Source: Pyropia yezoensis (lineage: Eukaryota > Rhodophyta > Bangiophyceae > Bangiales > Bangiaceae). Taken from it: a stretch of DNA of 64,000 nt. Location of the stretch: assembly GCA_009829735.1 (NCBI GenBank), contig CM020619.1, positions 26,500,063 to 26,564,062 on the forward strand, given 5' to 3'. The position numbers and the translations under genes are program-made. How positions within the stretch are numbered: position 1 is the first letter of the stretch; each line of letters starts with the position of its first letter. This document shows, piece after piece, positions 46,084-55,729 of this stretch. Under the pieces are notes generated by a model. That model saw nothing but the letters and a program-made list of their open reading frames with translations. It had not been told where the DNA came from and did no database searches.

Positions 46084-48516
46084 CGGGAAAGGGCGCGTCG
46101 ACTCGATGGAAGGGGAGGGGGCGGAAGGGGAGGTGGGGCGGGCGTTACACGCATGCGCGCACGCGCGTCACGGTACTCGCCCGCACGGGCCGTTGCGAGG
46201 AGGACGCGCCTCCAGAACGCGAGCGTGTTTACGAACGCGTTGCTGCCCCTAAATTGCGGGTTCGTAGAAACGACGGCTTCAGCGTGTCCTTAGCTTCGGT
46301 TGCTAGGTTCTTTCCTGTGTTTGGGTCTGGGGCTGATTCCATCGTATCTACTGCATGCTTGCGGCCGCGGCTATGGATTGCCAGGTGCTGGCCAATTATT
46401 GCGCGAGATTGCACGACACCTGAGGTTGCGTATCACACGGGTGGTTGATTGGCACCTTCGGGGGCGAGATTCTCTGCGTCGCCTGCGTGCTGGCGGCGCC
46501 CTGCTGACCTGTCGGCGACTTGTGTGGCAGGCGCTGCTCGTGCGTACCCCTGGCTGCCAATACTACCACAGGGTCTACGTATATGTATGTACGTAGATGC
46601 ATTTCTACATATGAGCACCCAGGGCGGCCCGACTCAAAAAAGCGCCCGCACATATGTAGGCTTATGCTGCACGCCCACGGCAGCTGCTGGCAGCGACCGC
46701 TTTTCATTCTTGAATGATATCGGACCCTTTTCGATGGGACAGTGGCCAAGAGCTGTCTCTTCTCTAGCGAGCAACACGCCTCGACCAAGATGGAAGGCCC
46801 TTCCCGCACGGGGCTTCACGTCCACAGGCACGGTGAGTTACCATGTGAGAAAAAGACTTGTCTTCTTATCGCTCTCGTCCTTCCTGTGAAGGGACCCCGC
46901 CACAAACAGAACGACCGCAAGCGCCGGCAGCCATGTACAGTAGCCGCGGGCGCGGGCGGGCGGACAGGCACTGGCACCGGCAACGGCGCCGCACGGTCAC
47001 CCGCGTAACGGCCAATGCGCCACGTCTAATGTGCCTGCCACGCAGGCGGCCTGTGCAGCGCACTTGGAGACGGTAGGCCCGCCCAAAACGATACCCTACC
47101 CATGGCTGGAAGAGTCCCCGGCGTCCGTCCGCCGCACCCATTCGGCGTCCGAGTCTATATTCCCTTCTCCCGGAGTGTCGGCCGGGGGCGGGACCGGGGA
47201 CGCGGCCGGTTCGGCGTCCGCGTCTATGTTCGCTCCTCCCGGTGCCGAACCGGCCGCGTCTATGCTCGCTCCTCCCGGTGCGGACGTGCCCTCCGGCAGC
47301 GGGGGCTCGTTACAAAGGCGCCGTGCACGTAGGTTGGCGTCCCACAGATCGGCGCACAGCCGCAGTAATTCCTTGAACGCAACCGGCAGCCCACCAGACA
47401 CGGACGCGCCGCCTCCAACTCCACCAGGACCACCCGCACCACCAGTAGACGGGGCCTGCATAACCACGTCCGCGGGTCCGCCGGCACGGGCGGAGTCGTC
47501 CCCCTTCTGCTGTCGGTGCAGAAGACGGCTCATGTCAGAGATCATCGTCGCCTGCCGCTCGATAAGCTGCTTCAGGTCAACCAATTCAGCGTCGAGACGA
47601 CCGATTATGGCTTTCCGTTTGAGGCGTTGGCGGACTCTCTGACGGGTGTCCTTCCGCCGTTGTTGACGACCATCGTTTCGCCTGTCCGAACCGGAGCCCG
47701 CCTCGCCGCCGCCGGGTGCGCCCGCCGCTGCACCAGCCACAGCGCCCGCTGCGCCCGCCACTGCACCCGCCGCTGCTGCACCAGCCAGAGCGGTGATGTT
47801 ACCACCGGCTGCTGTGCCCGCCTCGCCGCCGGGGCCAGTCGCAGCGCCCGCACCAGTGCCCGCCTCGCCGTCGGGGCGAGTGGTAGTGCCGGCACCAGTG
47901 CCCGCCTCGCCGCCGGCTGCGCCCGTCGCTGCGCCAGTGACAGCGGCAATGTCACCGCCGGCTGCTGTGCCCGCCTCGCCAGCGGCTGCGCCCGCCACTG
48001 CACCCGCCGCTGCTGCACCAGCCAGAGCGGTGATGTTACCACCGGCTGCTGTGCCCGCCCCGTCGCCGGGGCGAGTGGCAGGAAAAGAAACAGTGTCACT
48101 GGGGCGAGCGCATTTGTCATCCCCCGGCCCGGTGTGTCGTGCTGTACAGGCACGCCGCAGACTTCTGCAGATGGCGACGTCCAGAGCCCATCGAGCACTG
48201 TCTGGCAACAGCACGGGGCTTCCGGCGTCGCCAGACGCGGGCGTCAAAGGACTGTACTGTCGTATGGGCCGATCACACCACTCGTGAACCATGCGCGTGG
48301 CAGCCTCACGTACAACGGAAACACGGCACAGGTCCAGGTCGACGCAGACGGCAGGTAGGGAAGAATCGCGTTGGAGCTTCATCGTGCCGTCAACCGGCCG
48401 CTGCCGCCACCACCGCTCGGGTCGTCCAGCCGAGCGACACACACGGCACACCCACAAAGCCGTCCGAGGCTGACGCCGACGCCCAGAGAGCGTTGCCGCC
48501 ACGCCCAAAGGGGGGG
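46084..48516. repeat. higher-order unit core, copy 3
   Basis: Offset 3112 bp from copy 2 (core plus two satellite units). One difference (TTGCTGCC for TTGCCGCC near 46242) is private to this copy, while the change near 48165 is shared with copy 2, so copies 2 and 3 are the closest pair. Confidence 0.93.
47096..48382 (-). CDS. hypothetical repeat-borne protein, copy 3
   Basis: Predicted product identical to copies 1 and 2. Three intact frames in recently duplicated DNA do not by themselves prove selection. Confidence 0.5.
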   Translation of the reverse strand: MKLQRDSSLPAVCVDLDLCRVSVVREAATRMVHEWCDRPIRQYSPLTPASGDAGSPVLLPDSARWALDVAICRSLRRACTARHTGPGDDKCARPSDTVSFPATRPGDGAGTAAGGNITALAGAAAAGAVAGAAAGEAGTAAGGDIAAVTGAATGAAGGEAGTGAGTTTRPDGEAGTGAGAATGPGGEAGTAAGGNITALAGAAAAGAVAGAAGAVAGAAAGAPGGGEAGSGSDRRNDGRQQRRKDTRQRVRQRLKRKAIIGRLDAELVDLKQLIERQATMISDMSRLLHRQQKGDDSARAGGPADVVMQAPSTGGAGGPGGVGGGASVSGGLPVAFKELLRLCADLWDANLRARRLCNEPPLPEGTSAPGGASIDAAGSAPGGANIDADAEPAASPVPPPADTPGEGNIDSDAEWVRRTDAGDSSSHG

Positions 48517-48869
48517 GGAGAGGAGAGGAAGGGTGGGCAAGCGCGGTGGGCGGGTGGGAAGGGGCAGACGAGGGGCAACCGGGCTACGCACAAGGCGTCA
48601 CCGGCGAAACGCCCGCGCGCTCGTCCGCCCCTCCCCACACACACACCGCCCTGTACCCACCTTCCCACCCTCCCCCACCACCTCCTCACCCCCCCCTCCC
48701 CCCGCCCCCCCCCACTCTTCGTACCTTGGCCGGGATGTGGCAACAGGGGGCGGGCGCTTGCACGACCAAGGCGGGTGGCGGGCTTTATCGGCCGGGGAAA
48801 GGGTGGGGGACAGAGGTGGGGAAGAGAGGCAAAGATGCCCGGTAGGGGAGGGGGGGAAGGGTGGGCAAG
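48517..48869. repeat. satellite array block 4 (1 unit)
   Basis: A single unit, marker at about 48725, between copy 3 and a truncated fourth copy. Confidence 0.9.
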
Positions 48870-49049
48870 CGGGAAAGGGCGCGTCGACTCGATGGAAGGG
48901 GAGGGGGCGGAAGGGGAGGTGGGGCGGGCGTTACACGCATGCGCGCACGCGCGTCACGGTACTCGCCCGCACGGGCCGTTGCGAGGAGGACGCGCCTCCA
49001 GAACGCGAGCGTGTTTACGAACGCGTTGCCGCCCCTAAATTGCGGGTTC
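48870..49049. repeat. truncated fourth higher-order copy (array edge)
   Basis: The first about 180 bp of the core are present and identity ends abruptly after AAATTGCGGGTTCG at 49049, where unrelated DNA begins. This is the right edge of the array. Confidence 0.9.
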
Positions 49050-49793
49050 GGAGAGCATAAATCTCATCTCCCGTCGTATCTGGGACACCAAATGCGCCAT
49101 GTCGCCGATGTGATAGGCTGTCACAAGAACTCAGCTTTGCAACCCGTGGAATTCTACACTGACTCATTAACGCAGGATAGGCAGGCCGGCCGGTTCTTTT
49201 GAGTGACCCAGGCTGGCCAGCAGCAACGACAAAGGGCAACTAGCGTGGCTGCATCGACCCTATCGGTCAATTGCTAGAGGACAATTAGTTCAAATCCACA
49301 AGTCCCAGTATCGTGTTTCATCCCCCCCAACCAACCCCCCCCAACCAACCCCCTCCCCAACCACCCCCCCAGCCCCCCCCCCCCCCCCCCCCCGCCGCCC
49401 ACGTTGCGCGCTCACACGCCACCATGCCACCCCCCGTTCCAAAACGCGTTTTGTTTGCGTCTTGGTTGAGATTTGCAAATACTACCTCCGGCGCCCCTGC
49501 CCGCGGCGGCGGCGGTCGCGGAGGCGTCGGCGGCGCCACCACGGCGGGGGTGAATCACTCACGCTCAACCCACCGCGGCCAACCGCACATCCGCCGCCCT
49601 CACCCCATCCTCTATCATCGGCACACCCACTTTAAGCGCCACCATCCCCCCCCCCCCCCCCCCCCCCCCCGGTGGCGGCCCGGCGGCGACGGCGCCAGCG
49701 CAATACCGCCGCCACCCTCCTCCCCACCGCAGAGGCTATGCTTGCGCGGCCCGCCTGCCAACGAGTCTCTTCCCCCCAGCCCCCACTCGCCCC
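49050..49793. other. array flank and C-rich stretch, no gene
   Basis: The first 250 bp have balanced composition and no convincing frame. From 49320 to 49400 and 49645 to 49675 there are very long C runs interrupted by AA. Nothing else is supported. The right part may be a 3-prime region or intron of the minus-strand gene that follows, because its stop codon lies inside a GCAG/GTAGGG donor-like sequence. Confidence 0.4.
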
Positions 49794-51239
49794 CTACCTG
49801 CTGCCGCCGCCACCGCCCCCGCCAACCTCGACAGCCTCAGCGTCCTCGTCGACCGGCTCACCAGCTTCGATAGGTGACTCTGCGATGTTACTGGCGAGGC
49901 GGTCTGGCGTCGCCGCCGCCGCCACCGTGAGCGCCCGCGATTGTTCCACCCCAAAGTCCACAGGCGTAGAAGAAGTACTGGACTGGGAGCTTGACGCCGC
50001 CTGCGTCCGCTCGGCCAAGCCACACGCCGTGCCAGTGTAAGTGGTGACAAGGCTGGAGATGTGTTCAACGGCTGCGTGCAGTCGGTCGATCTTACCGTCC
50101 AGTGCCGTGAAGCCCGTCGTAATCACTCGTACCAGGGCCTTCAGATCGGCCCCGTGTCCTTGAGGTAGCTGGTCGGCTGCCGCGTTGAGTGCTCCGCCCG
50201 CTGTAGCGACGCTGGTTGCACCTGACACACTCCCCGCCCGCCGCTTTGGCGATGGCGAACGAGATCTCCGGGGGCGCCTGCTGGGCGGTGGGAGATCGTT
50301 CGAGGGTACTGACCCGCCCCCGGTAGAAAGGGAGGAGTCCTCTGAGGACGACGCCAGCGCGGACGTAGGTGTGTCCGACGGTGGAGGTGCGTACATCATG
50401 GGCAGTGCCCATCGACCGTCACGACCACCACAACCGCCACGACCGCCACGACCGCCACAACCGCCACGACCGCCACGACCGCCACGACCGCCACAACCGC
50501 CACGACCGCCACGACCGCCACGACCGCCACGACCGCCACGACCGCCACGACCGCCACGACCGCCTTGACCACCACGACCATCACATCCGCGGCTGCGTGC
50601 AGGACGCGGCTCAACAGACTGTGTAGAAGGGGTTGAGGGAGTTGGTGAAAGTCCGTGCAAAGCCCCGAGGCCCCCGTGACGACCACAGCCGCGACCACAG
50701 GGCGGCGGCAGCGCAGATGAACCACCACTGGCACCGCTGGCACGTGGGCTAGCTGCTGGGAAGCTCGGAGTAGCCTGACAAGTCTCAGGAGCCATGGAGC
50801 CAGCCGGTGGTGGCAGCTCGGGGCACCTTGGCGGAGCAAGAGGGGGTAGGGAGTGCGCAGCAGAGTGCAGGCCAGCAGCCGCCCGGACAGGGAAGTGTCC
50901 ACCACTGTCCGCCGACCCCGAGTCTTGAGTGTGGGCGGGTACACGGCGACTTCTAAAGCGGTGAAGCGAGTCGTCGCGTGGCTGCTCCCATGCGGCCGCG
51001 AAGCGCGGCGGGGGGCAGCTCCCGGCCGGGGCAAGGGCGACCTCACCCGCAAAGCCCGGTAGAGGAGGGGGGCCGCGACCAAGTACCGGCGCTCGGGGGC
51101 CAGCAGCGCTGTCTGACCGAGGCAGAGGACCGCCCGCCCCAGGAAGGGAGTCGGTGCTCGTTTCCGCACGGGAAGAGAACCTCACCGACGCGCGTGGGGA
51201 CGGAGTGCCGCTCCCATGTCCATAGCCACTGGAAGCCAT
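49794..51239 (-). CDS. hypothetical Ser/Pro-rich protein with Gly-Arg repeats and a short coiled coil
   Basis: The frame of 481 residues runs from ATG 51239 (MASSGYGHGSG). The N-terminal half is Ser/Pro/Ala-rich. The middle holds about 50 residues of GRGGRGGRGG and GCGGRGG repeats. Next is an RS-like basic patch (RRPRRSRSPSPKRRAG), then a helical segment (ADLKALVRVITTGFTALDGKIDRL) likely to form a coiled coil. RGG boxes commonly bind RNA. The stop TAG lies in GCAGGTAGGG, a plausible splice donor, so the gene may continue downstream after an intron. No family is recognised; a retroelement Gag-like role cannot be excluded. Confidence 0.45.
   Translation of the reverse strand: MASSGYGHGSGTPSPRASVRFSSRAETSTDSLPGAGGPLPRSDSAAGPRAPVLGRGPPPLPGFAGEVALAPAGSCPPPRFAAAWEQPRDDSLHRFRSRRVPAHTQDSGSADSGGHFPVRAAAGLHSAAHSLPPLAPPRCPELPPPAGSMAPETCQATPSFPAASPRASGASGGSSALPPPCGRGCGRHGGLGALHGLSPTPSTPSTQSVEPRPARSRGCDGRGGQGGRGGRGGRGGRGGRGGRGGRGGCGGRGGRGGRGGCGGRGGRGGCGGRDGRWALPMMYAPPPSDTPTSALASSSEDSSLSTGGGSVPSNDLPPPSRRPRRSRSPSPKRRAGSVSGATSVATAGGALNAAADQLPQGHGADLKALVRVITTGFTALDGKIDRLHAAVEHISSLVTTYTGTACGLAERTQAASSSQSSTSSTPVDFGVEQSRALTVAAAATPDRLASNIAESPIEAGEPVDEDAEAVEVGGGGGGGSR
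50421..50571 (-). repeat. 9-bp coding tandem repeat (CCACGACCG)n
   Basis: About 16 near-perfect copies of a 9-bp unit encode the GRG/GCG repeats of the hypothetical protein. Variation is almost only CGACCG against CAACCG, so expansion looks recent. Confidence 0.85.
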
Positions 51240-54055
51240 GGTTGGAGGTGTTGGTTGGGTCGTTGAGAGGTTGGAGGTGTTGGGTCGTGGAGAGGTTGGA
51301 GGTGTTGGGTCGTTGAGATCACAGAGGCCAGATGAAGGGCAGGCGTGGGAGCAAGGCAATGGTCAAGTGCACGGAGAAACTCGGACTCTGAGGGTGACTG
51401 CTGTGGGGCGGGGCATGGAAGAGAGAACAGACAAGACGGGAAGCCACGGGACATGATAAACAGAAAAGAACCGACTGTGACCGACGCACAACACCGACGC
51501 CATCGGCCTTCCGCGGCCCTGTGCTGGTCGAGCCCACGACCCCGCCCGCTTGCCATCCGCCACCCACCACGCCCACTGAGCAGCCCCCCGCTCCACACAC
51601 CAGAGGACCACCTGCACGAACGTACATGAACACGGGGATTGCGTGGCATCGCTATCACCGCGAAGCCAGTAGCTTCTTGGTGACAAAAGAGGCGTCCATG
51701 CAACATAGTATGGGTTGATTCTGCACCAACAGCAGGCACGACAAAAAGCGCAGCCAGAGTGCGGGCTCCAGCACCACGAAAAACGGCCCAAGGCGGTACC
51801 GGCATCGTCGTCTCACCACACACCACGGGCGGCCATGGACGCCGGTTGCCCCTTGTCAAGGTCATTGACCGCGGACGTTGGTTGCCCCTGGTCGGAGTCA
51901 TTGGCCGCGGAAAGTCACCGGCCCGGTCGTCGTCCCGGAAGATGGACAGTGCTGGTAGGGTGGCGACGGCAACGCCAGGGCCTTCGTGGCCCCAGATCCT
52001 GGTACTTGGCAGTGTGACACTGTGACATGCAATCACACATGAGCGACGCCCATCTCTGGGAACGTGCACGGGTGGGTGAGGTGGGCGAGTCTTGGCCGCG
52101 AGGCGACGGAGAGGCGTGCGAGGCGTGTGGTCGACGTGCGTTGCAACTGCAACCACCTTTTGATTTCATCCGAAATCCCCTACGATAGGCAAGTGTTGTC
52201 CAGGCCAGCCAATCATACGTACAGAACCACACCAGGGCCTTGGACTTGGATGAATGCGTCGAAGAGTTTGGTGAGCTGCGGAGAACAAATAATGTCGAGC
52301 GAGCGAACGCCACGCCGAGTCGCAACTTCGTGGGGGGCGCCGTCGTTTGTAATGGTCGGCCGGCCGTCCCTGTCCCGCGCGTGTCGTTTTTGTTCGCTCC
52401 TGCGATGGCCCTCACGCGCTACTGCGCTGTGTGCAGCTCGCTTCGGGTGGTATGACTATACTCTGGCGCTTCCTCTCAGTCAACGCAATAGCGCTACAGG
52501 ATCCACTCCCCCCGTTCCTCTCCACGGTAGCAGAACGAAGCACGAACTGCGCGGAAGCACGCTGTCTATCTCTCTTGGGTCTGCTAGGTGGGTTCTTGGG
52601 GGTGGGAGTCCTCGCGAGATTGCTTGTGTGGCAGCAAAGCAGCGACACACTGGTCGCAAGCTCGCGGAGAGTGCGGTGACGACACGCCTCTTTGAGCAAC
52701 TGAGCCACGAAGACGAGGCTGCTGGGGCCCCCGCCGCTATCCACACGGCCACAGCCGCCCCCTACCTCCAACTAACCCGCACCTCACCGCTACTGTGCCC
52801 CCAGCCGCCGTCCGAGGCAGCGGCCAACCGCCCTCCGACAGCAGGCAAGCCCCCGCCGCGACCGATGCCGACACCCCCCCCCCCCCCCCGCTCCCCCGGC
52901 CCTCGGCGGCACCCGCCCTCCCCCCCACCCACACCCCCCTCCCCCGCCCCCCTTGGGCCGCAGCCACCAGCGGGGTTGCGCGGGGCAGCGGCCGCAAACG
53001 CCCCGCACCCGAACGCCAGCGGCCTCCCGGCCCCAAGCAGCAGCTACCCCCCCACCAGCACTCGTCGCCCACCGCATGCCCCTAGCTGCACACAGCCCTA
53101 GCCCTCCTTCAGGCAGCAAATAACCGACCCCCTCCCCCAGCCGCCAGCGGCGGCCCCACCCACGGGCAGCAGCCGCCCCCCACTCACCTGCCGCCGCCCA
53201 ACCCACCCTGCGGCGGCCGCCTCCTGCCCAGCCGCGGCCACCCCATCCTTAGGTTCACCGCGCCCCGACCCCGGCCGAAGCCGCCAGTCGCCGCCTTCTC
53301 CCCGGCAGCGGCCGCCCGCTCCCACCGCTAGCCGCCTGCGGAAGCCCTCTCCCCGGAAGAGGCCGCCCCGCACCCGGCCTCAGCCGCCGCACTCGCGGCC
53401 GCGGCCGCCCCCCCCTGCCCGTTGGTGCCAGCCGTCCCAACGTTCCAGGTATGCGGCCAAACTTTGGCATGGGCCACCACTTTCTCCTCAGGAAAATCCG
53501 CAGCCTTCTGGTTTTCCTTATGAGGCGCGCACACTACCATCTTTGAGCAGTACTCTGCACTACGGGGCTCCCTCTTGTCTGAATCTGGTCTGATAGTGGT
53601 CGTCATGTGTCGTTTGGCCCTCGTTAGGCCACAAACGCGCATGGGAAAAACGGCGGATCAACGTGTGCCAATCATACACTCGCGCATGCGGGGAGATGGT
53701 ATCTCGTCGGACTTCTTCGCGTCGCGGGTGGCCGGGCAGACCATCGTCCATGCGTATCCCTGCAGCTGTCCCTGTGGGGGTGTAGTGGTCGCAGTAAGAG
53801 CGGCAAGGAGGCGACAAGGCGCCACCAATGCGCGAGGACTGGTGCTAGACGGTAGCAGCCCCAAGGCCCAGGATGAACCCTTCAGGAATAGAAGGCAGAT
53901 GCGCATGCTCCCGAGCCTTTTTTGCAGGCAACCCGTCGTATACAACATCCCCCCCCCTCTCCGGTCCTCTCCCTTCGCCCACCCCTTCCCTCCTCTCCCC
54001 CCCCCCCCCCCCCCCCCCCACCACGCCTCCGCCTCTTCATCGAGCCCATACACTC
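51240..54055. other. 2.8 kb without a confident gene
   Basis: Short imperfect repeats of GGTGTTGGGTCGTTGAGAGGTTGGA occur at 51245-51320. A minus-strand ATG frame at 53642-53328 (104 codons; KREPRSAEYCSKMVVCAPHK) and a minus-strand stretch near 52690-52600 (KEACRHRTLRELATSVSLL) look protein-like but match nothing I know. The stretch 52740-53400 is Pro-codon-rich low complexity and 53995-54020 is a C run. Decayed transposon sequence is possible. Confidence 0.3.
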
Positions 54056-54760
54056 TCAAGAATAGAAGTACGCGTACACGTCACCGTTATCGACCAGAAT
54101 CTCCTCCCCGACCGCGATGTCCTCCGTCACCTGTACGTGTGCGGTCCAGGGCAGCACCAGTTGCTCCTTCGTGTGCACGGGGAGTGGCGCCTGCACAAAT
54201 ATGGCGTTGCCATAGCCGTGCGAGTCAGGGGCATTTGCGAACCCCGCCGCGCAGAAGGGCGCAGGGACCACCCACACTGGGTCCGGGCTCGCCATGCGTG
54301 AGGTGTAGTAGCACCGCTTTGTGGCTACGTGCGTTGCGACGTCGGTAGGCCGCGCGCGGCGCTCGGCGTCCTTCCAAAAGTCACGGTGCATGTCGAGCTG
54401 CAACGCGGTGCGCTTCCACTTGCGCACAGTGCAGCACAGGTCACGTGGCAGGCTGCCAAGTCCATACCTGGCCGTGCTGACGCGGGCGTCGCTGGGCGGC
54501 GTGGCCACCTCAAGGTCGTGAAAAACCAGCTGCCCGTAAAATGGGAGGATCTGTTCTCCCGCGGAGATGTTGCGCGCAGCGAAGACCCCCCGGCCGTGCA
54601 CGTCCGATGGCGCCACGAACGCTCGGCTCGCCCGCGCGTCCGCAGCCAGCAGAGACCCAGTACGCTCCTCTGCGAGAAGAACAGACAGCTCCGCCTCCGT
54701 CCAGCTGCACACGGGCACTCCCATCAGGCCGCGGCCGCGGCCGCGACCACGCGTCGGCAT
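54056..54760 (-). CDS. divergent SET-domain protein
   Basis: The product has 234 residues from ATG 54760 (MPTRGRGRGRG). The SET fold is recognisable: VHGRGVFAARNISAGEQILPF at residues 54-74 (start of SET with the GRG cofactor loop), FANAPDSHGYGNAIFVQ at 174-190 in place of the usual NHS..PN block, and ITEDxxxGEEI-type TEDIAVGEEILVDNGD at 212-227. The classic NH of the catalytic motif is replaced by NA and the GEEL..DY tyrosine by Asn, so methyltransferase activity is doubtful. There is no pre- or post-SET zinc cluster. The ATG is 18 bp from the edge of the retrotransposon LTR, which points toward this gene. Lysine methylation of histones or other proteins is the family role; the target here is unknown. 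Confidence 0.75.
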   Translation of the reverse strand: MPTRGRGRGRGLMGVPVCSWTEAELSVLLAEERTGSLLAADARASRAFVAPSDVHGRGVFAARNISAGEQILPFYGQLVFHDLEVATPPSDARVSTARYGLGSLPRDLCCTVRKWKRTALQLDMHRDFWKDAERRARPTDVATHVATKRCYYTSRMASPDPVWVVPAPFCAAGFANAPDSHGYGNAIFVQAPLPVHTKEQLVLPWTAHVQVTEDIAVGEEILVDNGDVYAYFYS

Positions 54761-54778
54761 CCCGCGATTATGACATAG

Positions 54779-55141
54779 TGTAGCACAATAGGTATCCGTC
54801 GCACGTCCACTCTCAGGGAACACTCACCAAGGGGGATCGGCACCAACGTCACCGGGAGGCCAAGGTTGCTGTCCTTGGAGCGCAAGCCACGGGACCAAGA
54901 TGGGAGCCCAAATGGGAGGGGTTTGTTGTTCTACCTTGGCCGGCGGTGGATTCGCCGCCGGCCCCCTCGTTATAAACCCTCGGGGACACTACTAACTACC
55001 CTCCACCCCAAGATGCAAGTCCCTCTGGTCATACGTAACTTATAGATACCGTGACCAGTACGGACTCTCAAATTGAAAGTTAAGGGTTAGAAGTAGCCCC
55101 CCTAATATTAGGGTCACAATACGGACAACCATATTGCTACA
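54779..55141 (-). repeat. 3-prime LTR, 363 bp
   Basis: The LTR is bounded by TGTAGCA (54779-54785) and TGCTACA (55135-55141), perfect 7-bp terminal inverted repeats with canonical TG...CA ends. A purine tract abuts its element side. Inside, a GGCCGGCGG/CCGCCGGCC hairpin (54938-54963) is followed by a TTATAA palindrome (54970-54975) that provides a TATA-like box on both strands, and CCCTAATATTAGGG (55100-55113) is a perfect palindrome. The 5 bp outside (CATAG, 54774-54778) would be one half of the target-site duplication. Confidence 0.88.
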
Positions 55142-55153
55142 TATCCCCCCCTT
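55142..55153 (-). other. polypurine tract
   Basis: On the minus strand AAGGGGGGGATA directly precedes the LTR, the expected primer for plus-strand DNA synthesis. This fixes the orientation of the element as minus. Confidence 0.85.
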
Positions 55154-55729
55154 AGATTCGGCCCGTCCTCGGGTCGAGTTGCATTCGGGTTACCGAATGT
55201 AAGTGGGTCGCGTGACCGTTTACCCGTCGGGTGGGGCTTTGCGCCCCGTCGCGACAGACACCCCTTTTCGAGGTTGTCTCAGGGGGGTACCCCCCTTTGT
55301 GTGGTACACACACACGATCCGTTTTCCGGACCGTTAAATTCCCGATGCGGGTTGCTGTTCACGACCCCCCTTTCCGAGGGGTGGTGCAAGCGGATCCGCC
55401 ACCAGGTGCCTGGTGGTAGGGGGGCCCCTCTCGTGTGGACGATTGAGTGGGGGGCGGGGGCTGCCCGCGTTGCGTGGGGGCGGTTGGGGGCGACCCCCTT
55501 TGCTTACCCCGTGTGGGGGGTGTGGCCCCGTCCCGCCCAGGTGCCTGGGTGGAGCGCGGTCGTAGCCCCGTGGGGCGCGGGTCGACCCGCGTGCCTGCGG
55601 CGCTTCTCGTGGCCGTTTGTGGTCATAAGCGCGGGTGCCCGCGCTTCCCTGGCTCGTCCCGGTTATCCCACCGTACCGGGTCGTAGCCGTCGACGGCTTG
55701 TGAGCGCGGGGGACTCCGCACCCGTTATC
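55154..55729 (+). promoter_or_regulatory. leader region of the antisense ORFs
   Basis: This is 576 bp between the polypurine tract and the first antisense ATG. It contains a 14-bp palindrome GGGGGGTACCCCCC near 55285 and short inverted repeats such as ATTCGGGTTACCGAAT. The frame is open from about 55274 but without an ATG in good context before 55730. A promoter for plus-strand transcription is expected here or in the LTR but is not identified. Confidence 0.4.

Noticed and set aside
40552-48473. Plus-strand ORFs in the higher-order cores (for example 40966-41808, 41241-41735)
   Set aside because: They are antisense shadows of the minus-strand repeat-borne gene. The one informative difference between copies is silent on the minus strand but not on the plus strand.
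36787-49060. Very long ORFs (up to 670 codons) on both strands through the satellite
   Set aside because: The unit length of about 327 bp is divisible by three, so any stop-free frame in one unit continues through all units. The products are the same Pro/Gly/Arg-rich segment repeated and shift frame with C-run length.
49270-49310. tRNA gene suggested by AGTTCAAATCC
   Set aside because: The B-box-like sequence is present, but the flanking bases cannot form a T stem and no acceptor or anticodon arms fit.
50421-50571. CRISPR-like array
   Set aside because: It is a 9-bp coding tandem repeat with no spacers. The 327-bp array likewise has no unique spacers, and the genome is eukaryotic.
53328-53642. 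BED-type zinc finger exon
   Set aside because: A few Cys and His are present, but their spacing does not fit a BED finger and no other transposase motif is nearby.
55142-55160. Reading the left LTR as a 5-prime LTR of a plus-strand element
   Set aside because: The sequence after the LTR on the plus strand is C-rich and not complementary to a tRNA 3-prime end. On the minus strand it is a good polypurine tract, and gag-pol are on the minus strand.
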